Assembly (NCBI GenBank): GCA_903813345.2
Contig: CAIIXF020000006.1
Location: forward strand, 21,523,936-21,587,935
Length of the DNA stretch: 64,000 nt
Origin: Owenia fusiformis
Taxonomy: Eukaryota > Annelida > Polychaeta > Sabellida > Oweniidae
Reading direction: 5' to 3'
Below the pieces are notes generated by a model. The model did no database searches, was not told the origin of the DNA, and saw only the letters and a program-made list of their open reading frames with translations. Position numbers and translations under genes: made by a program. Shown piece after piece: positions 1-11,643 of this stretch (position 1 is its first letter; each line of letters opens with the position of its first letter).

Positions 1-290
1 ACCAACCTGGAAAATTGTTGTCACCCCTGAAACAAAAGGCACAGCTTTACTTTTTTTCTTTACAAGACACAGTGTTATAGGGATTTAAAGTGTCCATATC
101 GCAGGGTTACAGAATCATACACAAAGTTCCTTCCTTGTTCCAACTTTGTATGTGATTCTGTAACCCATTTACAACTACCACTTCCAATTTCTCTTATATA
201 CATAATGTCAATGAAGATTATTATCTCAGCTCTATAGAGATTAAGCTAACATTCATTTTCAACATTATTTTAAATTCAGACATAACATAC

Positions 291-3200
291 CATCCACTAG
301 AATGAGGTCCCATATTGCAAGCACTGTATCCCAGCATGTCAGGTTTGTAAACAAACACATGAACCAAGGAGTTACAAACATCAGGGGTTGTAAACCGTGA
401 TTTTCCTGTAAATATGAATATCTAATAACAGCTTCTTGCATGGAAATGCATTCACACGTGACACTTCTCTTCAGCTCTCTGTCACAATTGTCTTTATTAT
501 CAATTGTTTGAATGATTTTCGGCCCATAAAGATGAGTTCACTGTTTGATAATCCATGTGCTTTAATCCCACTTAAACCTCTCACACAGTACATCATCTGA
601 GAAGCTTGGGACAGCTTGAGATAAGAGTCAAAGCCCTATAAACTATATACAATGCACCAGATTTTTTACTTACAATATGTTCACTAAGTTGTGGAAATCT
701 TTGCTTCATAAGTTTCTCAAATACTGCAGCATGTCTTTGAATTCTACAAATTCAAGAATTTAAAATATTATTATTTTCTTGGAGTGAAAACCTGAATGCT
801 GGAATGAGATTTGTATACACATTTTAAACTCATCACAAAAAACATTGAGTTTGAATATTACCCTTTAGAATGTAAATGGGATACCAAGACTTAATTGGGG
901 TCAATTAAGTTGCAGCCCATGCGTAACAACCAGCGATCAATTTACCAATGATATATCAACTTTTGGCCATGCGTTGTAAACACATTATCTACATCAAGGT
1001 AACTACAGAAGATAACTATAAACATAGGAACTATACATGTTTACAGTATACTACTTAAGTTCATAATATTACAATTTCACAGAAATGTCTAGAAATGACA
1101 TTTAAACATTGTAGACCTGGTATAATCTCTAGATGCATACACTACCTTGACAACTTGTCATCAAAGTATCCTTGAAGATATTTCTGTCTCTCTATTAAGG
1201 CAGCAAAGCACCAGAATGCATCTTTCTCTTCCATGTGCATCAGTAGCATTCCAGCTATGTAGGACATACCTGTAAAACATGACATACTTGTAACACATGA
1301 CATACCTGTAACATATGACATACCTGCAACACATGACATACCTGTAACATATGACATACCTGTAACACATGATATATCTGTAACAGTAACACATGACATA
1401 CGTGTAACATACCTGATCTGTAAAAAAACATATCCGTAAAACATGACATACATGTACATGTAACATATGACACCTGTAATGCATTATATACAGTACCTGT
1501 AACACGTGACATACCTGTAACACATGGCATACCTGTAACACATGTCACCTGGAATCATGACATACTTTTTACACATGACATACCTGTAACATGTGACATG
1601 TAACTTTATAGCTACTTATGATCTGTAATACACTAGCTATACAAATGATTTCAAATTTTATTACACTTACCTTGACAGTAACCTATGGTTGGGTTGTATC
1701 TGGCATATAATGAGAGGACCCTAAATAGTGAGGCCTTTCCCTCCCTCGCAGGTCCTCCATTACCCATGTATAGATTGTGAGTAGGGTACGTTCTATCTGG
1801 AAATATAAATACAAAAATGTGGAACATAAGGACTCAATTATGTTTGTGTTTATAAAGCTCAATATCATTCTTTCAGAGGTGGACCATAAGATTTGTACGA
1901 GAGGTTAAACATATTTAAATAATTGATTTTTTTTTCAGAATAATAAATACTGTAGATGTCTTTAATTTTGCGATGTGTATCTATTTCTAGTCAACATATT
2001 TTTCCTGTTTAAGTCAAACTATCAATAATTTTTGGTTTGTTTCCAGCCTCATTTATGAAAAAAATGTACCTAGATCTAAGAGTATCTGTCGTATGTGGTT
2101 CACATCAACATGACCTGAATGTTTCAGTTCATTGTTAGTTTTTAGTGCCTCACTGAGAGCTTGGAGAGCATTCCCTTCTGCTCCATACTCACTGATACCA
2201 AGATCAACCATCTGTTCCCTTATTGCAACCAGGTTGGCCTAAAGAAGCACAGAAGTGAAGTATTATGATATTTTAGATGGACAGAGAGGGAGGGCTTTGT
2301 AACTTTTGTGACATCAGTATGCAAGCTGATGTGATATACTACTTAATACATGAAGTACATAACCAGAAGAGTTTGTACCTTTACAAATTCTTTGTTTGTT
2401 CCTTTACTATTACATGTCACTGGTGGATACAGGGGGGGGAGAATTTCCCAAAAATTTTGAAGGGCCTAAAAAATGGCCTTTTCTGGGCATAACTTGGCCT
2501 TTTTAAGTCAAATTTTCAAAATTTGGGCCACAAAAAATTTCTTGCAAGCTTCTGGATCCACCAGTTTATCTTTTAAGTATTTTTGCAGTTAACATAAATT
2601 TACCAGTGCTTATATTTGGAAAATTATGTAGTTTTTTCAAGCAAAACAATATACATATGAAAGTATATGAAATGGGAATAAAACAAACAAGAATGGTTAC
2701 CTTATAACTAAAATGTGATGACTTTTCAAGACTTTCACTCCCAAGTAGATTTTTCCATAATGTACAGCGGAAATGTTTTGGGACACCATTTCTCATAAGT
2801 CGCTGGAGCTAGAAGTAAGCAAAGTTATGCACCATATAAGTTGATAACTTATATTTTTAAAAATAATAGAGGCCTCATTTTTTCTAAATGAGGCCCATTA
2901 TTCAAAGATGTGGTTTATTTTATTGCTGTAACTACTATGAAGCAGCATTAGAAGAAACATAAATTGTTCACACAAAGAATTTCTTAACTCAGAATACCTT
3001 GGTATGAAATCTCTGGTCCAATGTGTCCCAATTTGTCAATAGCCTCTTCCAAGCCCCAACTTCCTTTGCACTGTGCTCATGGTTGATGGAAATACTGTAA
3101 ACACACAAGAGTAGAATATTAAATTAATCAAAAAGTTGTTCATTCGAGCTCGTACATCTGAGCTTGACCATGATGTAGCCATCTAAACATTCATGGGTTA

Positions 3201-6200
3201 AGAGAGTTAACAGAGGGAAAGAGCTCCATTTTGCAGTCATAAACACACAAGTAATCAACTGCACTTGATACAAATTGGGGATTAAACATACGCCTTCTTT
3301 GTTCTTTCCATTAACCTCTTGAATCCCAGGTTCTAAAATAGGTTGAAACCAGACAAGTTTTCATATTTGCCAGCTTTTGACATTTTACTACATGTATACA
3401 TATATAATAGACGATGTTCAATTTAGTAAAATTAAACGGCAGAGATCATTCCTAGACATTTTAAAACAATTTTTGTGTAAATTGGATAAAAATTGTTCAA
3501 ATAAGAGCAATTTTAGTGAAATATTTTGTAACGGATTATCTCGTCACTCTGGGTTCCAAGGTCATTTCTGAGGTGATGAGAAATCTCGTCACTCTGGGTA
3601 GTCAAGAGGTTAAGAAGATGTACCATAGCAGTCTTGAAGAAATACAATTTCTTCAAGTCAGCAAAACCTGTATATCTGTACATTAAAATTAATTTTATTC
3701 AGTATTTCTTATACTAATTGAGGGAGACCCTATCTGTTGCAAGACTTATGCCTGTTTTCATAAAAAACTCACACTATCAGAGTTTTGATCGACTCAAGCA
3801 GCCAGAAAAAATAGTTTATATTTCACCCGCTAGGGGTTTCCATGTCGACTTGGAAAGAATTTGAATAGAATTATAGATTCTAAATGATTTGTCAGTTCTA
3901 CTGGTTGATGAATATTGCCATGTGCATACATTTAAATGAAATAGGAATAAGATGTTAGACTAGACCAAACTTCACCCTAATGATAGCTCAGAAAAGGTAA
4001 AATTTATCCATTTTACACAGTCCTTGTTGCATGGTGAGGGTTGTGTCAAACATACGTCTTGCAACAGATAGGCCTTACTTACCATATTCTAGGGCCACTT
4101 GGCTAGAGACTCGAGTAAAGCCTATAGCATGTGAATGGGCCATTCCATTTAAAAAATGTACGGGGGGTATGGATGCACAGGCTGAGACACCCCCCCCAGA
4201 ATTTTTTTTCTTGCTACCCCCCCCCCCCCAGAAAATTGCATCCATACCACCCCCCCCCCCCGGAAATTTGCATCCATACCCCCCCCCCCCCAGAAATTTG
4301 CATCCATACCCCTCTCCCCTGGAAAATTGCATCCATACCCCCCGAAACACGCAAAATCCCCCCTTGAGAAACAATATAAAGGTTATAAGTTGCTCCTACC
4401 ATTGAAAAAGGCAATCAGTTTGCAGAATTTACAAATTAGTGTTAAAGGCACATGTTCATGGAAATACCCACGTTATCGGTGTGTATACTGTATACAATAG
4501 AACCACGTGTTATATTTCACAAGTCCAAAAATATCTGCACCAGCTATGCACATATTTCTTACCTCATTATTGATTAGTATCCAACAGACTGAGTGTGAAC
4601 TCAGTTTGTTATCCTTATTTTCTGTCATGTGGTTATTGTGGTGAATTGTATTGCACAAAATTATCAATTCATTAGAGGAAGCATTACTTCAATAAAATGA
4701 AAATTATGAAAATTCAATTAGGTAGTAAGGTACAATTAAATGACATAAAAAGTAACACAGCATATTGTCTAGTCTAAGAGATAAAGCTACATGTAGTGGA
4801 ACTTAAAAATAATTTAAATATGCAAATTAATTTACTACATCAGTCACTTTGAATTATAATTTACATTAAAAAGATATGTTGAAAGCCCATGGTTTGAACA
4901 ACAACATTTAACATAGGACGTTTACAGTCTGAGTATTTCCAACTAAATTTCAAAAAATACCGTCTAGAGGATGTAGTCTATTCAATTGATTCTATACACT
5001 AGCTTGATTCTCTCAAAGCTACAGCTGTCTTTTGAAATACTGGTCGATTTAAAAAGTCTGCGATTTGAAACAGCCGCAGCTTTTGGGCTTTGAGAGAACT
5101 TAGGCTGGTCTTTAGATTAAATTGAAGTAAGAAATATGTACATAGCTAGCACCGACTTTTATGTCTTTTGATAAATAACATAATGTTCTTTGGATTCGGT
5201 CTGCATAACCTGAGATTTTCTTGGCACAAGATAATTACCAGGCTTACTCAGTTACTTAAAGAAGGCAATGCAAAGATAATTTCCTGAAAAAAAACAAAGA
5301 AATAAAACACATGCCTTCATACTATATTTTGAACCAGAAATTTTCAAAATATTTCCATATACACGTGCCTTTAACAGAATGTCAGTAAGTCATACGCTCG
5401 GAATGAATTATTGCTTATATTACTGTAACAGGATATTTCTAGGTCAACTTTTTTTGCCTTAGCTATGGTGGTTTTGATGACATCTAGTCTCAACAGTATA
5501 TTTTCACGTACTAGTTAGCACAAAAAGTGTATGTATATAGTATCAAAGATACAATCTGATTGAATTAGTCTGAAAATATTGCTGGTAGTTTGAAGTAACC
5601 TTCCTCAATAATGTAGACAAAATGAGTGAAGTAATTTTGACTACCAGAAATTAGTGTACCTATTAACGGTTCACAATTCTTTAGAATGTATAATAACTAG
5701 AATATTCAGTGGTTTACTTTTCAAACTATTGTCCTATATTTTCAAAAATACATGAAAAGTTCAATATGTGAAGCAAGTGACCACATAGTTTATGACTGAA
5801 ATTAGATGCCCAAAATGTGGAACAGACATGACAGAAAAGAATACTATGAACTTATAACAAAAGTGTTCTAGATACTCTCATCTACTTGAATAAAGTTATA
5901 TTTGAAGGCTACGTCATGTTGCATAATTTGACCAAATTGTCTAAAAGTCTAAAGAACAAGGAAGTAATTGCCAGATTGGAACCTATATATTGGTTCCAAC
6001 ATTGCAGTTTACATGTAGGTCACTGTCACATACACTGTTTTTTGTTTGGATCTAGTGTACTATATACTGCTTGTAGCTCTCAATTCAGAGTAAGGTCATG
6101 TGCCTACTAGTGTAATGTATCCTGATCTCTAGACAAGTTCACTAATTTGTTATATTGAGGTTGTAATAGTTTTATCCTGATATATTCAGATGACCTGTGT

Positions 6201-7892
6201 ACTTTCTCAACAGACTAAATGATTATGAAAAGCAAAAATAAAAACTGAATATTTCATAATTAGTTAGATGAACTCGCTACCATTGTTCACTTCACACAAT
6301 CAAAATTAAAATGTAATGTTTCCATTGGTAACTACAATATTTTTTTCATTAATTATTATTTCTTCAACATAAATTACACTATTCCGGGCTCAACGATGAC
6401 GTCAGAAGGAATGACCATATATAGAACGTCGGTCAAATTTGGCCAACGAACACTGATTGGCGCGGTGAGTTCACAGGTTTATTTTAGTTTGAAAGAGTGA
6501 AGACAAAGCTCTCTTTTAAGAAGTGAAGTCAAACAAATGCAAAGGGTAACGATTCTGTTGTCCTCTGAGCTATTTTTTCGCAAACATGTACATTTTCAAA
6601 AACATATGATACTGATACACGTTTGTGAGAAAGAATGTCGTGGGGAATCTGCCTACAACGCGTGAAATAAGGAAAAAGAAAAATCGTACCTTCGACGTTC
6701 CGACAAACCTTTTCGCTAACCAGTGTAATCAAGTGGATCCCCAGTATATAGGATGATATAAATTAGAAAATGTACTGATCTCACTTGAGAATGAAGATAT
6801 TCTAATTCTCATTGTCTGAATTTAAAAATGTTTAAATAATATGCAGTAACTGTTTCAGAGAAAAATGTCATATTTGTTAATTTTAATGATTCTTCATGTT
6901 TTTGTGGAAATCATGTTTTACTGTTCCAGAAATGAAGAGGAGTTCTATGAAAGCCATGACACTGTAGAGAAAGTTATACCCTTAACAAGAGCATACCAAA
7001 GTTTTCCTTATCTTAGCATTAAGCATTATATAGGATCACAAATACATTGCAAATATGAAAGTCAGAAAAACCTGTATGTATACAGCTAGCTGTAGCATAC
7101 TTTGTTCTGTTGGCTGCGTGGGATTAAATTTCGAAATAATAAACATGACCGAGATTTGGTGTCAGGCAAGTCCATACACAAAATACTCAAGAAATACATG
7201 TACATTAACTGACTTATTACCGCCTTTTAAAAGACTGAAAGACACTCCACCCTTATATCCCTATAGAATACTCCCCCACAGACTACCACCACCACCCCCT
7301 ATTATTAACCCCCCCCCCTTCATAATGCCTTTGCAAATACCCCCCCCCCCAGAATATTCCATGGTCAATACCCCCCCCCCCTCCAGAATTTTTTCGGTCT
7401 CCTACCCCCCAGAATTTTTCGGTCAACACCCCCCCCAGAATTTTTTGGTCTCCTACCCCCCCCAGAATTTTTCGGTCAACACCCCCCCCCCAGAATTTTT
7501 TGGTCTCCTACCCCCCCCCCCCCCCCAGAATTTTTCGGTCAACACCCCCCCCCCCCCCAGAATTTTGCATCCATACCCCACGTACATTTTTTAAATGGAA
7601 TGGCCCAATTGAATTAATTTCTTGGTGGTCTTGCCACGCCCTCTTGACCTGATCAGATGGATCATTACTCGGCTATTGAAGTGGTAAATAATTATGATAT
7701 AGACCTAAAGAACATATTAGAATTGAAAATACATAACAGATGTTTATCAAATAGGTAAATTCACCTGTAACTGTAATCGTGACACCTTGGGTTTTCTGGT
7801 TCAAAATCTTTTTCAAAAATTGCAAAGCCAAATTCGTCAAAGCATTGTACCCTTCCCTCAGCATCGACGTTTACTTTGTCTTCTTTCGGCAT
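291..7892 (-). CDS. TBC-domain Rab GTPase-activating protein, 5' eight exons (gene continues beyond left edge)
   Basis: Exons on the minus strand in transcript order: 7765-7892, 2998-3094, 2701-2808, 2070-2238, 1671-1796, 1146-1269, 674-743, 291-405. All have GT-AG borders and every phase matches, giving 312 residues. The start MPKEDK was chosen because its exon ends at a good donor; an in-frame ATG at 7979 is an alternative. The N-terminus has DEFGF, as in several TBC1D proteins. The TBC domain starts near residue 80 (RNGVPKHFR). The arginine finger is in DRTYPTH (about R169) and the glutamine finger in GYCQGMS (about Q209). Later blocks are LLMHM, AFWCF, TPWFMCLF and IWDLILVDG. TBC proteins stimulate GTP hydrolysis on Rab GTPases at membranes, and having both fingers predicts an active enzyme. 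It resembles the TBC1D10/USP6NL type, but I cannot assign an orthologue. An acceptor-like CAG at 7-9 may begin the next exon. Confidence 0.9.
1261..1603. repeat. 18-bp minisatellite in TBC intron 5, abutting exon 6
   Basis: About 15 to 18 imperfect copies of GTAACACATGACATACCT. Read on the minus (gene) strand, each unit contains TTACAGGTATGTCATGTG, close to the real exon 6 acceptor region (TTTACAG followed by exon bases GTATGTCC). The array therefore repeats the splice junction next to it. Long open frames rich in CHVLQV or CVTGMS come from the repeat and are not genes. Confidence 0.85.
2420..2564. mobile_element. Small foldback MITE in TBC intron 3
   Basis: The ends are inverted copies: CTGGTGGATACAG on the left and CTGGATCCACCAG on the right. 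They enclose about 115 bp with a G run. There is no coding capacity. Non-autonomous DNA transposons with short inverted ends look like this; the superfamily cannot be told. Confidence 0.55.
4137..7606. mobile_element. Candidate 3.5-kb element with inverted ends and flanking C-tracts (TBC intron 1)
   Basis: GGGCCATTCCATTTAAAAAA begins at 4137 and its reverse complement ends at 7606. The match continues inward for about 40 bp. Just inside each end lie C-runs interleaved with short GCATCCATACC or CAGAATTTTTCGGTC units (about 4160-4370 and 7230-7585). No transposase was recognised between the ends. The two ends could also be separate insertions of the same short repeat in opposite orientation. 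The proline-rich frames over these tracts are low-complexity artefacts. Confidence 0.45.
6487..6745. repeat. Dispersed repeat, inverted relative to a copy near 59.1 kb
   Basis: This segment, from a CTCTCTTTTAAGAAGTGAAG block to a CAGTGTAATCAAGTGGAT block, reappears as its reverse complement at about 59018-59215. The shared core includes CGTACCTTCGACGTTCCGAC. The CTCTCTTTTAA block also occurs alone at about 50275 and 51467. There is no coding capacity. Confidence 0.6.
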
Positions 7893-8837
7893 TGCTTCAT
7901 ATGTAGAATATTGTATGGGTGTACTAATAATGGCTATATCCTGTACTATTGAGATATAAAACTCAAATTTATAAATCAAAATAAAAAAATATTTTCAAAA
8001 CATTCCGCCATTTCCTGTTTGCCTCGTTTTCAAAATTATCACTGAACGAAAACCATAAAATCCCCGGGACAACGTAAATTCTCCACTTCAATATTTCTCA
8101 TTATGGTTAACTTATAGCTGAGACTAACATAATTTTAGAGTATATTAGTCTCAGCTTATAGTCAGGATTTTGAAGTTGATAATAAGGTTAATTACATATT
8201 CGAATTACTTTGCTTAATGCAACATCTCAAATAAACACTTAAAACGGGATCGGGGGTAAGATTCCATGTAAAGAGTAGAGGGTCTAAATATAAGTTTAAA
8301 GGAGACATTATACATGTACACTGTATTAATGTTGGTTCTCAATGCGCAAAATTATTGAAGACACGAGTTCAGTTTATCAATATCTAAGATAAGTCAATGT
8401 TCAATGATGCAAGTAATTCAGATTGTAGCACTTGTATTATCATCGATGAGCTATTATTTAAGTTGTTGTTTTGATCAAAATGTCTTTTATAAGATATAAT
8501 TTTCTTATCCCATAGTTGAGGTCAAATCTGTAGAATAACACGTATATATATTTATGATATTTTGCAAATGCATGGAAAAAGTGATATCTGGGGAATACGG
8601 TGAATATTCCACAAATATCACTTTTTTCCACGGATTTGAAAACTCCCGCAAATGTGACGTGCATAGTTACATGAGCTTACATGGTGATTTCTTGATGTCA
8701 CAAATATGGAAATGATTTATGTTTTGGCTATACAGTTCAAATGACAAAATAAAACTGAATGTTGTTTTGAAATTCTTTGTTAGGTCATGAACGTATACCA
8801 ACTACGTCCATGGTTAGGTGAACTATGGGATAAATAG

Positions 8838-8982
8838 AACATCCTATGATTTTTTCGTGATATCATTTCAATCCACTCGTTGATATTAATATCTGCACTC
8901 ATTCGCTACGCTCACTGGTCGAGATATTGATATCAACTCGTGGATAAAAATGATATCTCTCAAAACCATAGGATATCCTATA
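8838..8982. mobile_element. Foldback MITE, family A, copy 1
   Basis: A near-perfect palindrome of about 145 bp. The ends read GAACATCCTATGATTTT and AAAACCATAGGATATCC. The centre holds TTCGCTACGCTCACTGG. A second member lies at 33108-33256. Confidence 0.65.
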
Positions 8983-9240
8983 CATATCTGATTCTATTCA
9001 GCCAACATTACAAAAATGCACATTTGATAGAAAAAAATGAGTTTATTACAATTACAAGAGCCATACATTGCAATCTATTACAGTGTATTCCAAGAAGATC
9101 TACTGGAACATGCAAAAATAGCTGAACTGTCATATATTTTTTTGTAACTTTTAATAAGTTTAGAAATGATAATGGCAAAAATGGATTGCAGTGAATAAAA
9201 TTGCACCAAATTAAATTCCAGGAAATATATTATACATATT

Positions 9241-9383
9241 AGCCTGGACAGAATTGTTCAATGGTCACTTTTTCTTTATAACTTAATACTCCTGTTTTCA
9301 AATATGTAATCAGGTTTTGATAATACTGAAAAGTAAAAAAGTTATTTAAGAAAAAGTTACCCTCGAACAATTCTGTCCAGGCT
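9241..9383. mobile_element. Foldback element with AGCCTGGACAGAATTGTTC ends
   Basis: AGCCTGGACAGAATTGTTC at the left and its reverse complement ending at 9383 enclose about 105 bp. The arms extend further (TCACTTTTTCTT against AAGAAAAAGTTA). There is no coding capacity; it is probably a MITE between the TBC and SNAPC4 genes. Confidence 0.6.
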
Positions 9384-9475
9384 ATTATGATAATGGTAAA
9401 TAATGCCATGCTCTGAATTTTTCAACTGATCTAATTTTGGCAAAATTCATGCTGTTTAGACTATAGACAACAAGA

Positions 9476-10610
9476 CAAAACAAAATGTCACCACCTAGTT
9501 GCTCACAATATTGTGCATCTTTTTTTGACCTTGAGAAGGTCATTTAAGGTCAACATCTCAAACCTATAGTCCGATTTGAACTTTTGAGAACTTGTAGATG
9601 ATTTTGAAAAAACGAGGTCAATTGAAACAAGTTGAAAATGGACCTTTTGACCTTTTTTGACCTTAAAAAGGTCATTAATGGTTAAATCTCACATCTAAAG
9701 TCAGATTTGAACTTCTGCAAACTTGTGGATGATTTTGAAAAAAATTTGGTAAAGGAGAACCCCCGATAAGGAGAGCTTTTTAGAAGGACATAGCTTTTTT
9801 ATTCTGGATGTGATCATCAGAGATGATCTTAGATATTAGGTGATATAAGATATTCCCAAAAACAACTTGTGTAATATAAAAATTGCTTTTTTAAGAACAT
9901 TTTTTGCAAGGCAATGAACTCGTTTTTTAAGGTTGGACTCTTTATTTGTGGTTAAAATCTGTGTATGGCCTGATGGGATAGGAACAAAGTGTAACAGTTG
10001 TAAGATACCTATTTATCTGAACTCTTAGAAAATAAAAAGAAATCAATGGGCGTTTTCCTAGAAATATGTTTTTGAGACCTTTTCCATTCATGAGAATCAG
10101 ACGGAATAATGGAACCAATTCGTAAAACATTCTTAAAATATATTTCTGGTGGAGCGCCCATCGATTTCTTTATGAAAACTAAGACTTTGCTTCATTATGT
10201 TACTTAGCTACATTCTATTTTGCTCGAACAGTAATGGGAAAGTTATTGATTTTAAGCAAAATGTAACAGTTAAATATGGAAAATTGAATGTTATCGCTTC
10301 ACAAAAACCGTTCTTCAAACACACATTTTAATAATTCGAAGAAAATATTTCAGGATGTATAAATTCACCTCATTTCTAAAAGAATGTTAAAATTTCATGA
10401 TGATCACTTCCAGAATAAAATAGTTGTGTCCTTCTAAAAAGCTCTCCTTATCGGGGGTTCTCCTTTGAAACAAATTGAAAAAGACATTTTTGACCTTTTT
10501 TAACCTATTTTTTAGCCTTGAGAAGATCATTGAAGGTCAAATCTTAAGTCAGATGTGAACTTCAGTAAACCTGTATATGATTTTGAAGAAAAATTGAAGT
10601 CAGTCTAAAC
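9476..10610. repeat. Diverged tandem repeat (about 120 bp unit) interrupted by an insertion
   Basis: Units containing TTTTGACCTT, AAGGTCAAATCTC, CAGATTTGAACTTCTG and GATGATTTTGAAAAAA recur at about 9520, 9640, 9690 and again after 10469. The element at 9751-10466 splits the array. A related copy, including GTCACCACCTAGTTGCTCAC, is present at about 42892-43010. Confidence 0.55.
9751..10466. mobile_element. 716-bp element with inverted terminal repeats
   Basis: The left end AAAGGAGAACCCCCGATAAG is matched by CTTATCGGGGGTTCTCCTTT at the right. Complementarity continues inward past GGAGAGCTTTTTAGAAGGAC, so each arm is at least 60 bp. The interior codes for nothing recognisable. This is a non-autonomous DNA transposon inserted into the surrounding tandem repeat. 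Confidence 0.75.
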
Positions 10611-11332
10611 AGTATTTGTTTAGTTATTGGAAGTTGTAAGAATTTGTTACAGACGCCGATCGTCAAATGCCATCCGCCATTACAAAAAATGGAGACCATA
10701 ATAATACCTCTCCACTTTTTGGTGGTGACAAATAAAATGAAAATTTGGATGTAATAAAGTGGAATAGCATTCAAACGGACACTTTGTACCTTTCTATAGT
10801 CTAATTTTATGCAATTACATGTCTTAGTCATGGTACCTTTTACAAAGTAGGTTAAAATTGGTAAATCAAGCATTTTGACAAAAAGTTTCAGAACTACCAG
10901 ATTTTTGAGATAGAACCGAGCACAGAAATCCTCCCTTACTAAGCTTTTTTGTCAAAATACTTTGTAACTAAATGTCTGGTGTATCCAGTGTTGAGTATAA
11001 TGATCTACTCGCTGAATATACCTTACAGGCATCAACTGTACATCAACTGTCTCCGGGGAGATTTATATACAGCAGGTGATTTGCATACAGCAACTTTAGA
11101 ATCAAATGACCTGATTTTTCGCTTTGAATAATCTCCAACCTCGTATGCAGATAGGTCACTAACTCATAGCATATTTAACCCTTTAAAGGAAATTGGATCC
11201 CAGCAATCAAACTAAACTGAAGTTCAGTCCTATTTGGCTATAGACACATAGTCCAGTATCGGACTTACTTTCCAAGCATTCTATATTCCTATAGAAATAT
11301 TTTCCATGTTGCACTATTGTGAGTCTCATTCG

Positions 11333-11643
11333 TTATTCAGAGTCCCCATTGTGAGTCTCATGGGCGTAAAGTCCATTACAAGATTCATGTGGAGCATTCA
11401 CATCATCGTAGGGATTATTCTTAACATTTATTAAACCCTCTGATATATCCGCTGGTGCATTTTCTGATTGTTCCACCACTGGTTGTGCCATTGAGGTATC
11501 ATATGATTGTTCCATTGGAACATCCACTGCTTGTTCAAGAGGTGTAGGGATGCTATCTTCAGGAGATGGAGTGGTTGAGATTTCTTTTTTGATTTGTTTG
11601 GCAATGAATCGTGCGCTCTTACGTCTTGGGGGTGAATCACCAG
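11333..11643 (-). CDS. SNAPC4: SNAPC4 exon 26, C-terminus and stop
   Basis: Opens after acceptor CCCTAG with [12 protein letters not shown], then runs through a basic stretch and a Gln/Glu/Asn-rich tail to a TAA at 11335-11333. Phase with exon 25 (LKA) is correct. The tail is poorly conserved in the family, so its identity rests on phase and position. Confidence 0.75.

Larger units (their letters stand above)
7893..11332. other. Intergenic region between TBC gene 5' end and SNAPC4 3' end
   Basis: No coding exon was found here on either strand. It should hold the TBC gene promoter just above 7892 and the SNAPC4 3' untranslated region just below 11333. I found no clear AATAAA for SNAPC4 within a few hundred bases. 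The rest is the foldback and tandem elements listed separately, a small palindrome at about 8575-8640, and AT-rich sequence. Confidence 0.6.

Noticed and set aside
1142-1548. Frames of CHVLQV and CVTGMS repeats on minus
   Set aside because: They are minisatellite artefacts; only 1146-1269 in one frame is a TBC exon.
4031-4414. Proline- or glycine-rich frames
   Set aside because: They are translations of C-runs; the same applies to 7055-7594.
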